DNA from: Chloranthus sessilifolius
Taxonomy: Eukaryota > Streptophyta > Magnoliopsida > Chloranthales > Chloranthaceae
Assembly: GCA_021018995.1 (NCBI GenBank)
Contig: CM037597.1
Coordinates: 2,679,299 to 2,743,298 of the forward strand
Reading direction: 5' to 3'
DNA length: 64,000 nucleotides
The translations under genes were made by a program, and so were the position numbers. The notes beneath the pieces are model-generated. The model saw only the letters and a program-made list of their open reading frames with translations. It had not been told where the DNA came from and made no database searches. The first letter of the stretch is position 1. Every line of letters begins with the position of its first letter. Positions 1-10,200 of the stretch are shown piece after piece.

Positions 1-489
1 TGCTTTCAAGAAACGCTGGTGCATTTAGAGAAACTAAAAAAAGCAGGTGCATTTTATATGATGTGACCACTTTTTTCGGAAATGTGTGATGTAACAACTT
101 CAAGTAAAGGCTACTTTTTGTGTGATGTGAGAGGGCTTGTATCATTTCACACTTCAACCGTAGCAAACGATTATTTATTTTATTATAATTATATAGGCCG
201 ATGGGTATCTATTGAATCATATTCCTTTATGGACTGATACTCAAGTCTGATATTGATTTTGACACCTTGTATATAATTGGATGCCTTTAAATATTAAGAT
301 CTCACATATTTCTGAAATCCTAATTTTTGTGAAACTCTTTTAAAACATTTTTTCTAGCCTAATAACCTAAAACATTTGTAAAATAGATATGTATTTCTAA
401 AGTCTCCTTAAATTCATCCACTTAATCTTTGACCCATTGACTATTTTCAATAAGATTGTAATTACGCTGAAACCTAATTATAAGGTACC

Positions 490-725
490 TTTTTTGGGAT
501 TTGTGTCATGTAAAATGAAAAAATTGTCCGTCTGGCTTTGCGCCCATGATCACAAGATCCTTTGTGTGTAAAGATTGGGACAAATACAATCTCCATCAAC
601 TTATTCAAAGTAGTCAATGGTTTTCAACCTGAGTGAATTGAAAGATTCGATTGATGAATTTAAAGGAACTCTATGTAATTTGAAATTTTCAATGGATGAA
701 TTTAAAGGAACTCTATGTAATTTAC
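490..725. repeat. Partial copy of palindromic MITE family P
   Basis: The stretch carries the half-element signature of a family seen many times in this window: 'gatcacaagatcc', then 'aagattgggac', then 'caaagtagtcaatgg'. Only one arm is present. A 30-bp segment ending 'ctctatgtaattt' is repeated directly at about 653-682 and 693-722. No coding potential is seen here or in the flanking 1-490. Confidence 0.5.
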
Positions 726-784
726 ACTTGTATCCCGTTCACCCCTCCTAACACTCCTTAATTAATTACGGTGTCAACACTGGT

Positions 785-961
785 TAATGGCCGGTTAGGT
801 CCTCCAATTGAGGAGAGTGACCGTATTGGAGGAAGGTGCCCGTTCTCTAAGATATACATGGAGCTCCATGTGTCATCGAAATAGTATTATAAGTGTCACA
901 TAAAGCTCTATAAAAAATCTTGGAGGAAGCTCACCGTCCTCCATCAATGGACTGAACCCTT

Positions 962-997
<36 letters not shown>

Positions 998-1010
998 GAT
1001 ATATATATAT
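785..1010. repeat. Foldback-type repeat ending in (CT)n(TA)n microsatellite
   Basis: The ends read 'taggtcctccaattgagg' and 'accgtcctccatcaatgg', and the core contains 'ggagctccatgtg'. A related copy lies at 27550-27900. In both copies the outer edge runs into a CT/TA microsatellite (960-1010 here, 27468-27545 there), so the microsatellite probably travels with the element or marks its preferred target. Confidence 0.5.
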
Positions 1011-1178
1011 TAGTAATAATCAAACAAAGGAACATTTTCGTCCTTCTACACCTGCTAAGTTCCACATATTCTTGTACCGTCAAACTACGGATTGATTTTG
1101 TGAAAGGTGGATCAGTAAAAGGAGTGACGTTTAATCTTTGTGAGATCATGAATCTTGTACTGAAGGTGTATTTAGAAG

Positions 1179-1497
1179 CATAGTCACCCAAGCCGGGGTT
1201 GGGTAATAATTTGGGAAGGTTAAAATTTGGAAAATACGGAAATTTAGGGAAAGTTCTGAGAAATATGTGGAGAGAAAAAATAAATAACAAATACGATTAA
1301 AAAGTATAATTTTTTTTTAAATGTTAAAAAAGCACAATTTATTATACAACTTTGGAATTATTCATAATTTGTTTGCGAACTTTTAAAAGCACATGATTTT
1401 TGAACAATTTATGAATAATTTGAGATTAATTTGCAAAACCTCAAATTCATGAATTATTCGCAAATTTTTTAAAAATTCAGCGAATTTGGTGACTATG
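1179..1497. mobile_element. hAT-type MITE, family C
   Basis: The element starts 'catagtcaccca' and ends 'ttggtgactatg', giving inverted ends. The flanks tttagaag (1171-1178) and tttaaaag (1498-1505) match at 7 of 8 positions, which fits an 8-bp hAT-type target duplication. The interior is AT-rich with no transposase. Sister copies with the same ends lie at 4741-5105, 17460-17871 and 25680-26019. Confidence 0.7.
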
Positions 1498-1515
1498 TTT
1501 AAAAGTAGTTGGTGT

Positions 1516-1693
1516 CATAGTGTCAAATTTCGTTTTCAGTAATTTTTTAGTGGGGGACCTTTCGGATTAATTTCGATACCTTCCAGAAAAAATTAGACAA
1601 AGTTTCCGGGATTAAAACTATAAAAAATATATATTTGATACTTTTAAAAAAAATTACTATAATATATACCAAATTACTAACATATTTAAAATA

Positions 1694-1733
<40 letters not shown>

Positions 1734-1811
1734 AATTAAAAAAAATACCGAAGTTTCGCCCAAAAATACCGAAATTACCGAAAAATAATTTCGGCGAAAT
1801 TTGTCACTATG
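1516..1811. mobile_element. Second hAT-type MITE, family C-like
   Basis: It lies only 18 bp from the preceding element. It starts 'catagtgtcaaattt' and ends 'aaatttgtcactatg', with flanks gttggtgt and gttggtct (7 of 8). It contains an (AAT)n microsatellite at about 1696-1730. It is non-coding. Confidence 0.65.
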
Positions 1812-1829
1812 GTTGGTCTTAGGTTTCGG

Positions 1830-2130
1830 GAGTCATTACCTGCACACACTAAGTCGCATTTGCACAAAATTTAAATGAAAAACTTGGTATTTTGGGGACG
1901 AGTGACATGTGGAGACACCATCTAAGCCGTCTAATTTGAAGGCTGCAATCAAAAGATCTTTAGTGCAAAACAACATCGAAACATAGGAGAGATTTTTTCC
2001 ATGCCAACCTTTTGCACTAAAAATCTTTAGATGACGACCTTAAAGTCAGACTACTTAGATGGTATTTCTACATGGTACAAGTCTCCAAAATATTAAATCT
2101 TCATTTTATATTGTTTCCACATGGCACGCA
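1830..2130. repeat. Family B MITE copy, diverged
   Basis: It shares 'aatgaaaaacttggtat', 'gggacgagtgacatg' and 'gccgtctaatttgaagg' with the better preserved family B copy at 28735-29140. The second arm is diverged. A 62-codon reading frame here is incidental. Confidence 0.5.
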
Positions 2131-2433
2131 AGGCATATGCAGCACATGCTCGGAGATGTGCCGGTTTTAAGGTTCAAGCAATGCCATGGCTCTCATGCCA
2201 TATGCCAACGACTGGGTCCCGCCCAAAGTGTTGGGGGCAACATATAAGATTTGGCGGCCGTACTTCCAACTATTAGAGGAGGAAGTTAGAGATCTTCACG
2301 CCACATACATCCGACAGTGATTGATGGTACTGTGGAAGAAGAATTACAATTCTATCGTTTTACGATTGGTAGAAAAGAGAGAAAAAAGAGAAAAGAAGAC
2401 TTATGTTACATACAACTTAAAGCCTCTCTCTAA

Positions 2434-3765
2434 GGGCACGTTCACTTCGTTGTAATCCAATTGCATGTACTAATCACTTTACATATAATAAAGTACACTT
2501 TTTTTACTTGTAAAAGGTACACCGCTGATGTAATATGATCGTTCAGTTCACTGTAAAATGGTGTAAAATCCACTTTATAGGCTACTATTCACTTTATGGC
2601 GAAGTGAACAATTTCTGTGATTTTTTGCATATACTATTGACCATCTGAAATGAGAAGTTGATGGTCCAAACAGTAGCCTAAATCTGAAGTTCATGTTATG
2701 CCTATCAAATGGTCGTCAGATGTTGATTCCACATGGTGCACGTCCCTAAAAGTGAAGGTTAACTCATTTGCCTATAATGTAGGTCACTATTACAAACTTA
2801 CATGACTAAAGTTGGCTGGTTGGTAGACCAAAAATTTGCATCAACAAACAATTCTGACCGTTAAAAAATTCAATATCAATTTTTGATCTACACATTATCT
2901 ACATGATGGCCTTCATTATGTAGGATCTAGATTAAATATACTGATCCAAGTATATGATAAAACTGATTTCAAGCATTATTCTTGGTGCTGCCCATTATCA
3001 CCCAATACCCTTCCTTGAAGAAATAAATCTCTGTCAACGTTTCAAAAAATCTCATATTTATTTAACAAATTTTTCAGTCTCTCTCTCCTCTCAATGGCCT
3101 CTAATGGAGTCACTGCAGTGAGAATTTGAAAAAAATATGCAGAAGGTTTTTGGAGAAAATCAAGGTTTATATGTGAAATTTAGCTTGTTTGAGGAAAACA
3201 ATTGAGGAAAAAAATTTATTTTATCAATTTAGTTTTCTCGATTTTTCATTCTTCCTATGTCGTCCAAAATTAGGATTTGTGCTTAATTAAAGCTTATGAG
3301 ATTTTTTTTTTTTCTTTTCTGTTGCTTGATTTCAGCAACATGGAACAAGAGATATTGAGGATCTGAAGTTCAAACAAGCAAAAACTGAGGAGTTTAGGGT
3401 TTTGGTGGTCAAGGTTGGAAGGTAGAAGAGGATTCAAACAGTAGCCTAAATCTCCACTTTACACCCTTCAAACGCTAATGACCCAAGAGAAAAAATGTTC
3501 ATCATGAATAACCGACCACCACTACCTAATTTCCGGCGACTCGTCACTCAGATCTCGCGCAATAATTTTGGCCATTGCCTATTTTACCTACAATAAATGG
3601 ATATTACGAGTCCCAGTCTCGTAAGTCAAAATTATTGCAAGATAAAATTTAGTGGCACAAAACCCAAAAAATTACATCAAATGAACAACCATAGTTATAC
3701 TTTTTAACGGTAAAATAGAAAAATTGGGCATAATATTCCGGGATTACAGCAAAGCAAACGTGCCC
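2434..3765. mobile_element. Harbinger/Tourist-like non-autonomous element (1332 bp)
   Basis: Terminal inverted repeats of about 27 bp are visible: the left end begins GGGCACGTTC and the right end is the complement, ending GAACGTGCCC-like 'caaacgtgccc'. Both run into 'gtaatcc'/'ggattac'. The element is flanked on both sides by TAA (2431-2433 and 3766-3768), the 3-bp target typical of PIF/Harbinger elements. No transposase frame is seen. The interior (about 3060-3430) is less AT-rich and might be captured sequence, but I do not recognise it. Confidence 0.7.
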
Positions 3766-3768
3766 TAA

Positions 3769-4115
3769 GTCGCATATATTTATAGATGTGTGGAAGATAC
3801 AATGTTGAACACGCACAATCTAGCGGTTGTATTAATGAACCCTAGGCTACACAAAAGCTAACACAAAGACCCTACACCACATGGACCCACAAGATAGGAT
3901 GAACAGTTGAACCTGTCCTGAAAACTGTAGGGGCAGATGAGTTAATTTATATGGTGAAAAATTTTTACCCATCAACTCATTTTTCTGTGTTTCTTATAAC
4001 AACCATGCTTCTTTTACAGCAGTGAATAAAATTTTACAAGAACAATTACACTCCTTTTAATGAAAGATAGTTGAGAACACCCACCATGAACATTTCAGAA
4101 TTACTCGGGTCTGAA
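3769..4115. other. 3' flank of the WVD2-like gene, probable 3'UTR
   Basis: No element or gene is recognised here. On the minus strand the part next to position 4116 would be the 3'UTR of the WVD2-like gene. No clear polyadenylation signal could be chosen. Confidence 0.35.
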
Positions 4116-4281
4116 TCATCGCCATGCTGGTGCCACTTGTCTACATGGAAATCCATCAAGTCATTCAGTAAAATCATAGTATTACACATGGTAATATAAG
4201 AAAGATCTATCTACACATGCCAAAAACATACCTAAGCTTCCTCCCATTTAGCAGCAGATCCATTGATCGCGATGGTGTAAT
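4116..4281 (-). CDS. WVD2-like gene, exons 8-9 and stop
   Basis: Exon 8 (4232-4281) follows 'acttgcag' and ends CTTAG|GTATGT. It encodes ITPSRSMDLLLNGRKL, comparable to the IPTTRAKSPKLGRRK stretch that closes TPX2 domains. Exon 9 (4116-4140) follows 'ccatgtag', restores frame (phase 2) and ends RQVAPAWR then TGA. Exon 9 is the weakest call of the model. Confidence 0.45.
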
Positions 4282-7200
4282 CTGCAAGTAATCATATTAT
4301 CGTAAGAAAGCGACACCGCTGACCACATTTACACTGATTAGGGCCATGAAAGCATTCTTTTATGCCATGTGGCCATATGACACATATCTTTAGTCAATCC
4401 AAGTAGTCCAAAAAGCAGCTCACACGTCTCAGCCAAATAATCAAAAGCTTATAAGAGCTTTGGACCATCCAATTGTTGCACTTTAAGATCATTGAGCACG
4501 TATCGAAAAGTTCAAATCCTCTAATGAGTGTGATCTTTAGGACTATGGTCACTTCTAATATGAAGTATCACTTTAATGAATTCGATTGCAAAAATTATAT
4601 GCCACTTGGCCTCTTTTTTTGCTATAATATAACTTATGAAAGGTAAGACATGCCTAACTGCAGTGTATTATAATTTAGAGATGCAATTATCCATTAACGG
4701 GTAGATACAGTGGAGTTGTGCACCTGATATTGTCGACGATCATAGTGACCAAGTCGGGGTTTAGGAATAAATCGGCTTAGAAAAAAATTGAAAACATCCG
4801 GCAGAATTCTTTAAATCCGGGAGAAACATACAGTCAAAATTTTGGAAAATAAATAAGAAAAATTATAAATATTTATTAATTATAAATTTTAAATATTAAA
4901 ATTAGGAAAAATAAAAATATTTGAAAACGTTCGGGAAATATTCTTGAAAACTTTGAGAAATTTGCAAGTAATTCTTGAAATCCGCAAATAATTCTTGAAA
5001 TTCGTTTTTTGAAAAAAAGCCTCAACTACTTATAATTTTATTCATTTAAAAAAACATGAATTATTCATAACTTTTTCAAAAAGTCAGGGGAATTTGGTCA
5101 CTATGTCGACGAGCCACTTTATCTACTTATGCGCAACTACATGCGATCATCAATATCATTTCGATTTACAACGGAAAAGAAAAACAATTGGAACAAAAAA
5201 TGACCTTTTTATCGGCTGGCTTTGGGATTCTGCTCTTGTAGAAACTAGGCAGAGGAGAGGCTATAAACTTTGAGCTTTGTTGTATTTCTCCCTTATAGGA
5301 ACTAAGCTGCGGAGGGGCTGCAAACTTTGAACTTTGTCGGATCTCTCCTCCCCTGTAGAAATTAGGCCACGGGGAGGCTGCAAACTTCGAACTTTGTCGT
5401 AGCTCTCCCATATTTGTTTCCACATTTCGCTGCAGGGCATACATTTAAACAAGATGCTTTATATGCTATGTCTGCTCAAAAAGACAACATGTCTACACAT
5501 GAGCACAAAATAATTTATAAAAATAAATAAATTCAGAAATACAGAAGTGTTTCTGAAACTTCATAAATAATATACATATCGCCTATGGCTGAGAATCGGT
5601 ACATATCATTCATATTCCCAGGCTGTACTTTAAACTATAGTTGCGCCATAGTCTATATTATTTACGGAAGCATGCAAGTAGATCACAGAATAAAGAACAA
5701 AGAAAAAAAAGAGATCGGTGTCCCAGATAGAAGGTAAAAAAATCCAAACTCAATGCCATGTAAGTAACTGAACGCTTCTGAAATGGGACTCCGATAAGAG
5801 TACTAGGGGATTATAGCAAGGAGACCCCCTATCCCTTATGCTCTTTAATATGGTGGGAGAAGCACTATGTGTGCTGCTGCATCGTTCCTCATGATTGGGA
5901 GAAACGGATCTGTAAGATATTTTGTCATAATCATGATTAAACTTAGGAATGGTCCCGAGATGTTGTAAATTGCTAAGTAAAATTAGTGTGACTGGCCTAT
6001 TTCACTGTCGGGTGGACGGACGTCCGTGACTGAACTCACGGATGTCCATGAGTGATTCACGAACGTCCGCGCCCCGACAGTATAAAAAGGGTTTTCAGTT
6101 TTGGGAAGTTAGAACTTCCGGGAAAATTTTTGAAATTTCGAATTTTTTTTTCTGAATTCCCTTTGAGATAACTTTGCGTTCTTCAAATTAGATCTCTCAA
6201 AGAATTTTCTTTTTCCTCTGCGATCTGAGGTTAAGATTGTTGGCTCGTGTGAAATGAGTGGACCATCATTAGAGATGACGGTTGAAGGCAATAGTTTTTC
6301 ACTATGGAAGGGATGATTGTGAGATGCAGTCTTTGTTGGTGAGAAGATTAATAGGGCATATCATTCTTAAGGCACTATAAGAATTTATTTATTTCATAGT
6401 GGATTGTTTGCTTTAGATCTGAAATAGATCCCGTGGCTTTAACTTGTGATAGGGTTTTCCACGTAAAAATCGTTGTGTTTATTTTGTGGTTGTGATTGTT
6501 CTTGTGATTGTTCTTTTTATTATTCACATTATTGTATTATTAGAAAGATCACCTATTTCCCCGAAATTTCAGGATCCCTCATTACTCAACTACAGTATGC
6601 TGATGATATTATTATTTTTTGTAGAGCGGAAAGTAAGGAATCTAAAGCCATTAGAAGGGTGTTAACCATATAAAAAGCAGTGTCAGGGCAGAAAGTTAAC
6701 CTTCACAAAAGGAAGCTCTCTGAGATTAGAGTGGAGAGAGACACGGAGGAGCTAGCTGCTGAGGTTGGATGTATGGTGGAAAAGTTGTTGATGAGTTTGA
6801 AAGCTGAGGACTGCATTGTGGGATCCAGTCATCCATAGATACGGAAATGTATTTATGGATCAAATTTTTAACCATGGTCGATCACTTATGAGCTACAAGG
6901 AAGCAACAAGGAGATAGAGCACAATGGGGCTGAGATGTGTATGCTAAGATGAATGTGTAGTAACAAGAAAGGATAAAAGTAGGAACGAGTAAATGAGAGG
7001 AAAATTGAGAGTAGCACCTATAAAGGAAAAAAATTTGGAATGTTGCTTGAGGTGGTTTGGACATGTCTGTCAGAGGCCAGAAGCAGACCCTATAAGGAGG
7101 GTTGGGACTCTACAAGTACAAGGAAGTAGGAGAAGACCCAGAGGGAAGCAATGAGAAGGGACATGAAAGAGTGTGATGTTATAGAGAGCTTAGTGTTGAT

Positions 7201-10200
7201 TATAAATGAGTGGGGAAATAAGATTCACAAAGCCAACCCTAAGTAGATGGGAAAAGGCTATGATGATGATTATGATGATTACGATGATGTCAAACCATTT
7301 GAGGGATGTTGACCATCTCCTCCCATTGATCATAATCAAACTGATGTTCCAGCCTCAGTGGAGAACTTCATTAAAGGATGAAATAAAGGACCATTTTCAG
7401 TGAGAGGAAGGGCCCATAAGAGGTGGCTCCCGCTGACAATTATGTGAAGCCTATGGAAACAGAGAAATAAAAGAGCCTCTCAAGATAGAGACAAAGAAAG
7501 AAGAAAATCTTATTGATTATGTTAAAAGCTTCTTTATTCTATGGGCTTGCGGCTTAAGACAGTTCATAGGAATTAGACAGTTTTCAAGGAGTTGGAAGAC
7601 CAGTATACTAAGGTAGGCATAAGGGAAAGAAAACCTATATGAGTGTTGGAGATCCCTTCTGTCGAATACCGAAAGCTTAATTTTGAAGGTAGCCTGGCCA
7701 GCATTGGTGGTACCTATCGAGAATTTGAAGCAAGAGTGATCTTAGCTCTTCAAGGCCCGAAAGCGAGAGTGGGAGTCCCAAATGAACTGGAAGGGAGAGC
7801 CATACTTGAAGATCTTAGAATTTTCATATTGTGCTTAGAATTATTGTTTTCAGATTATTTGAAATAGGCTTTTTTTTATATATGATGTGAAGGTATGCAG
7901 GAAACAGAGAACTATTAATCAACCAACATGTAAATGGCCAGTGGTGAGCAATTTACCTCATTTTGCTTCTGTCTTCTCATATTACTTCTGACACCAAAAT
8001 CAGTTATGCCAGTATGATTTGACTCCTTCTGAGCAAGAAGGTTGGTAGACCTAGAACTGGAAATCCACACACAACCAAGACTCCTTTATCAATTCAAAGA
8101 TCTAATATGAAATTGCATTATAATATGAAATTCATGAGAGAAAAGAATGATTTCATATAAATGTATCAACTATCAACAGAACGAATAAAGATGAGAGGAT
8201 AAAAGCAAGCATTTCAAACATAGAAATCGATTCAAATGAGAACTTTACAAGTACTTAAGAGGTTAAGGTCTGAACATGTATTACATGGTTTTCAGTCTGC
8301 GGTCATCTGCGTCTCTTCTCTTAGACATGGCAAGCTGGCTGTCCATTACAATGGATTCTCTCACTTCACAACCCCTAAACGTATATATAAATTTAAGATT
8401 TTGTCAACAAACAAGGAAAAGTAACCATTTGTTGCATACAACTTCCATCAACTTTAGTTTTAATTTTTCATGAAACTCATCAATCTAAATCAACCTTCTG
8501 TTCTCTTGAGCTATGTTTTTCATTCCAATGGTAGCAGTTTTCTCCTTTGAAGTGTTCTGAAAAATAACAGACGAGGAGCACAATCATGCATCACAGATAA
8601 CTGAAATTAGAAAAATTAATGGCAACAACTGTTGGAAATCTAAAATATTATTGACTCATCATGTCCAAGCCAAAATTCAACTATGCAAGATCAACATCCC
8701 ATACCAGCTCCAAACCAAATGTAAGAGTGCCACTAGAAATTGGAAGTTCACCTGAAGACAGGAGATGCCCTTTGCATGAGCTGGGGACTTCATAAATCTG
8801 TTAGGAGCTTGGGATGTCTGATGCCCATAAGTAACATCACTATTGTTAGTAAGAATAGCCACTTGTTGTCGTGGGACAGTAACATTGGAGCGTACGTCGG
8901 TCAGTGGCTTGTGAGGAGACACAAAGGTAGATTTGTTATTGCTTGATCCTCTATTAGAAGTAGTTGTCTTTCTCAATTCAGTGCTGTTTTCTGGCTTAGT
9001 TGTTGCCTTATGCTGAGAGTATTTGAGTTTCTGTGATGATCTAACTGTATCTTCCTTGACTCTGTGGTCCAATTTCCTGTTGTTTCTAACAGGAGAAGCA
9101 GGCACCTTGCAAAAAATCACAAACATGTCAGAAAATGCACGGAGATAATGGTAAATAGGTTAGTGTTTGATGATAGATTTGATATAATTTATTGGATACC
9201 TCTGTTTGTGCTTACAAGTTTACTGAAAGCGCCTACGTCTGAAACCCACTCAAACCCATTGACTGGTTCCAATCAGAAGATGGAGGCCGTTTTTCGCTCC
9301 AATCTTTCACACAATGGATCTTGAGTTCATGAACGTACCATCAGATGGTGAGTTTTTTATTCCAAGTGGCACAGATCCCAAAAATATGGCCCTAAATCAC
9401 GTTTGAGAGTGATGTATGCCATGTGATTTTAGGGTCACTTTTTAGATGGCATGAGGGATAAAAAACTCACCATCTGATGATACGTTCATGGACTCAAGAT
9501 CCATTGTGTGAAAGATTGGAGCGAAAAACGACCTCCATCATCTGATTCGAACCAGTTAATAGGTGTTACTAGGTTTCAGACGTAGGTGCTTACAGTAAAC
9601 CTTTACGCGCGAACAGAGGTATCCTAACTTATTATTGAATACAATTAAAATTTTTATTACCTTAGCCTTAGAAAAGGTTGTGCGATCTTTGTAATTCTTC
9701 GGACTTGACTCAACTCTGTCAGGGACAAGATTGGAAGCCTGCTTAACCTCCAAGGTTCTTTCAGTTGACACCGCAAATTCCAGTGAAGCAGCCTCGGGTT
9801 CAACAGTTATTATTGAGCACTCATCTTTCCTCAAGACCTCTCTGTCATCAAAGTCATTACAATCCTTATTTCGTTGCTCAATTTCTTTTCTCGTATCATC
9901 ATCAGATCTTCTTCGTAACGAATCAGGATAAGATGATGTTGATTCTGTTTCAGAGTATTGAACTTGAGGAGCATCACTAGAGTTTTCTTTCTCTATGGTT
10001 AGTTCAATACGGTTTTCGTCTATGTGAGGAATTTGATTTGTTACTTCACTATCACTCTTTTGTCTATCTTCGGCAATTTGGCTACATGCACCAGTATTAC
10101 CACCAGAATCCAATGCGAGTGCTGTTTGCTGATCCTGTTGTAAAGCCTTCATAGCTCGAATTCGTTTGTAATATTCTTCAAAGTACGCCTTTTTTTGAGC

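Noticed and set aside
2059-2247. 62-codon frame MVFLHGTSLQNIK...
   Set aside because: It lies across a MITE arm, with no start context, domain or conservation cue.
6109-6291. Minus-strand frame with DRRGKRKFFERSNLKNAK that might be the missing TPX2 helix exon
   Set aside because: The similarity is only to a basic helix in general. It overlaps an LTR-like promoter segment and lacks convincing splice sites.
7206-7403. 65-codon frame with Met/Ile-rich repeat
   Set aside because: It is the translation of the GATGAT-type tail of an RTE LINE.
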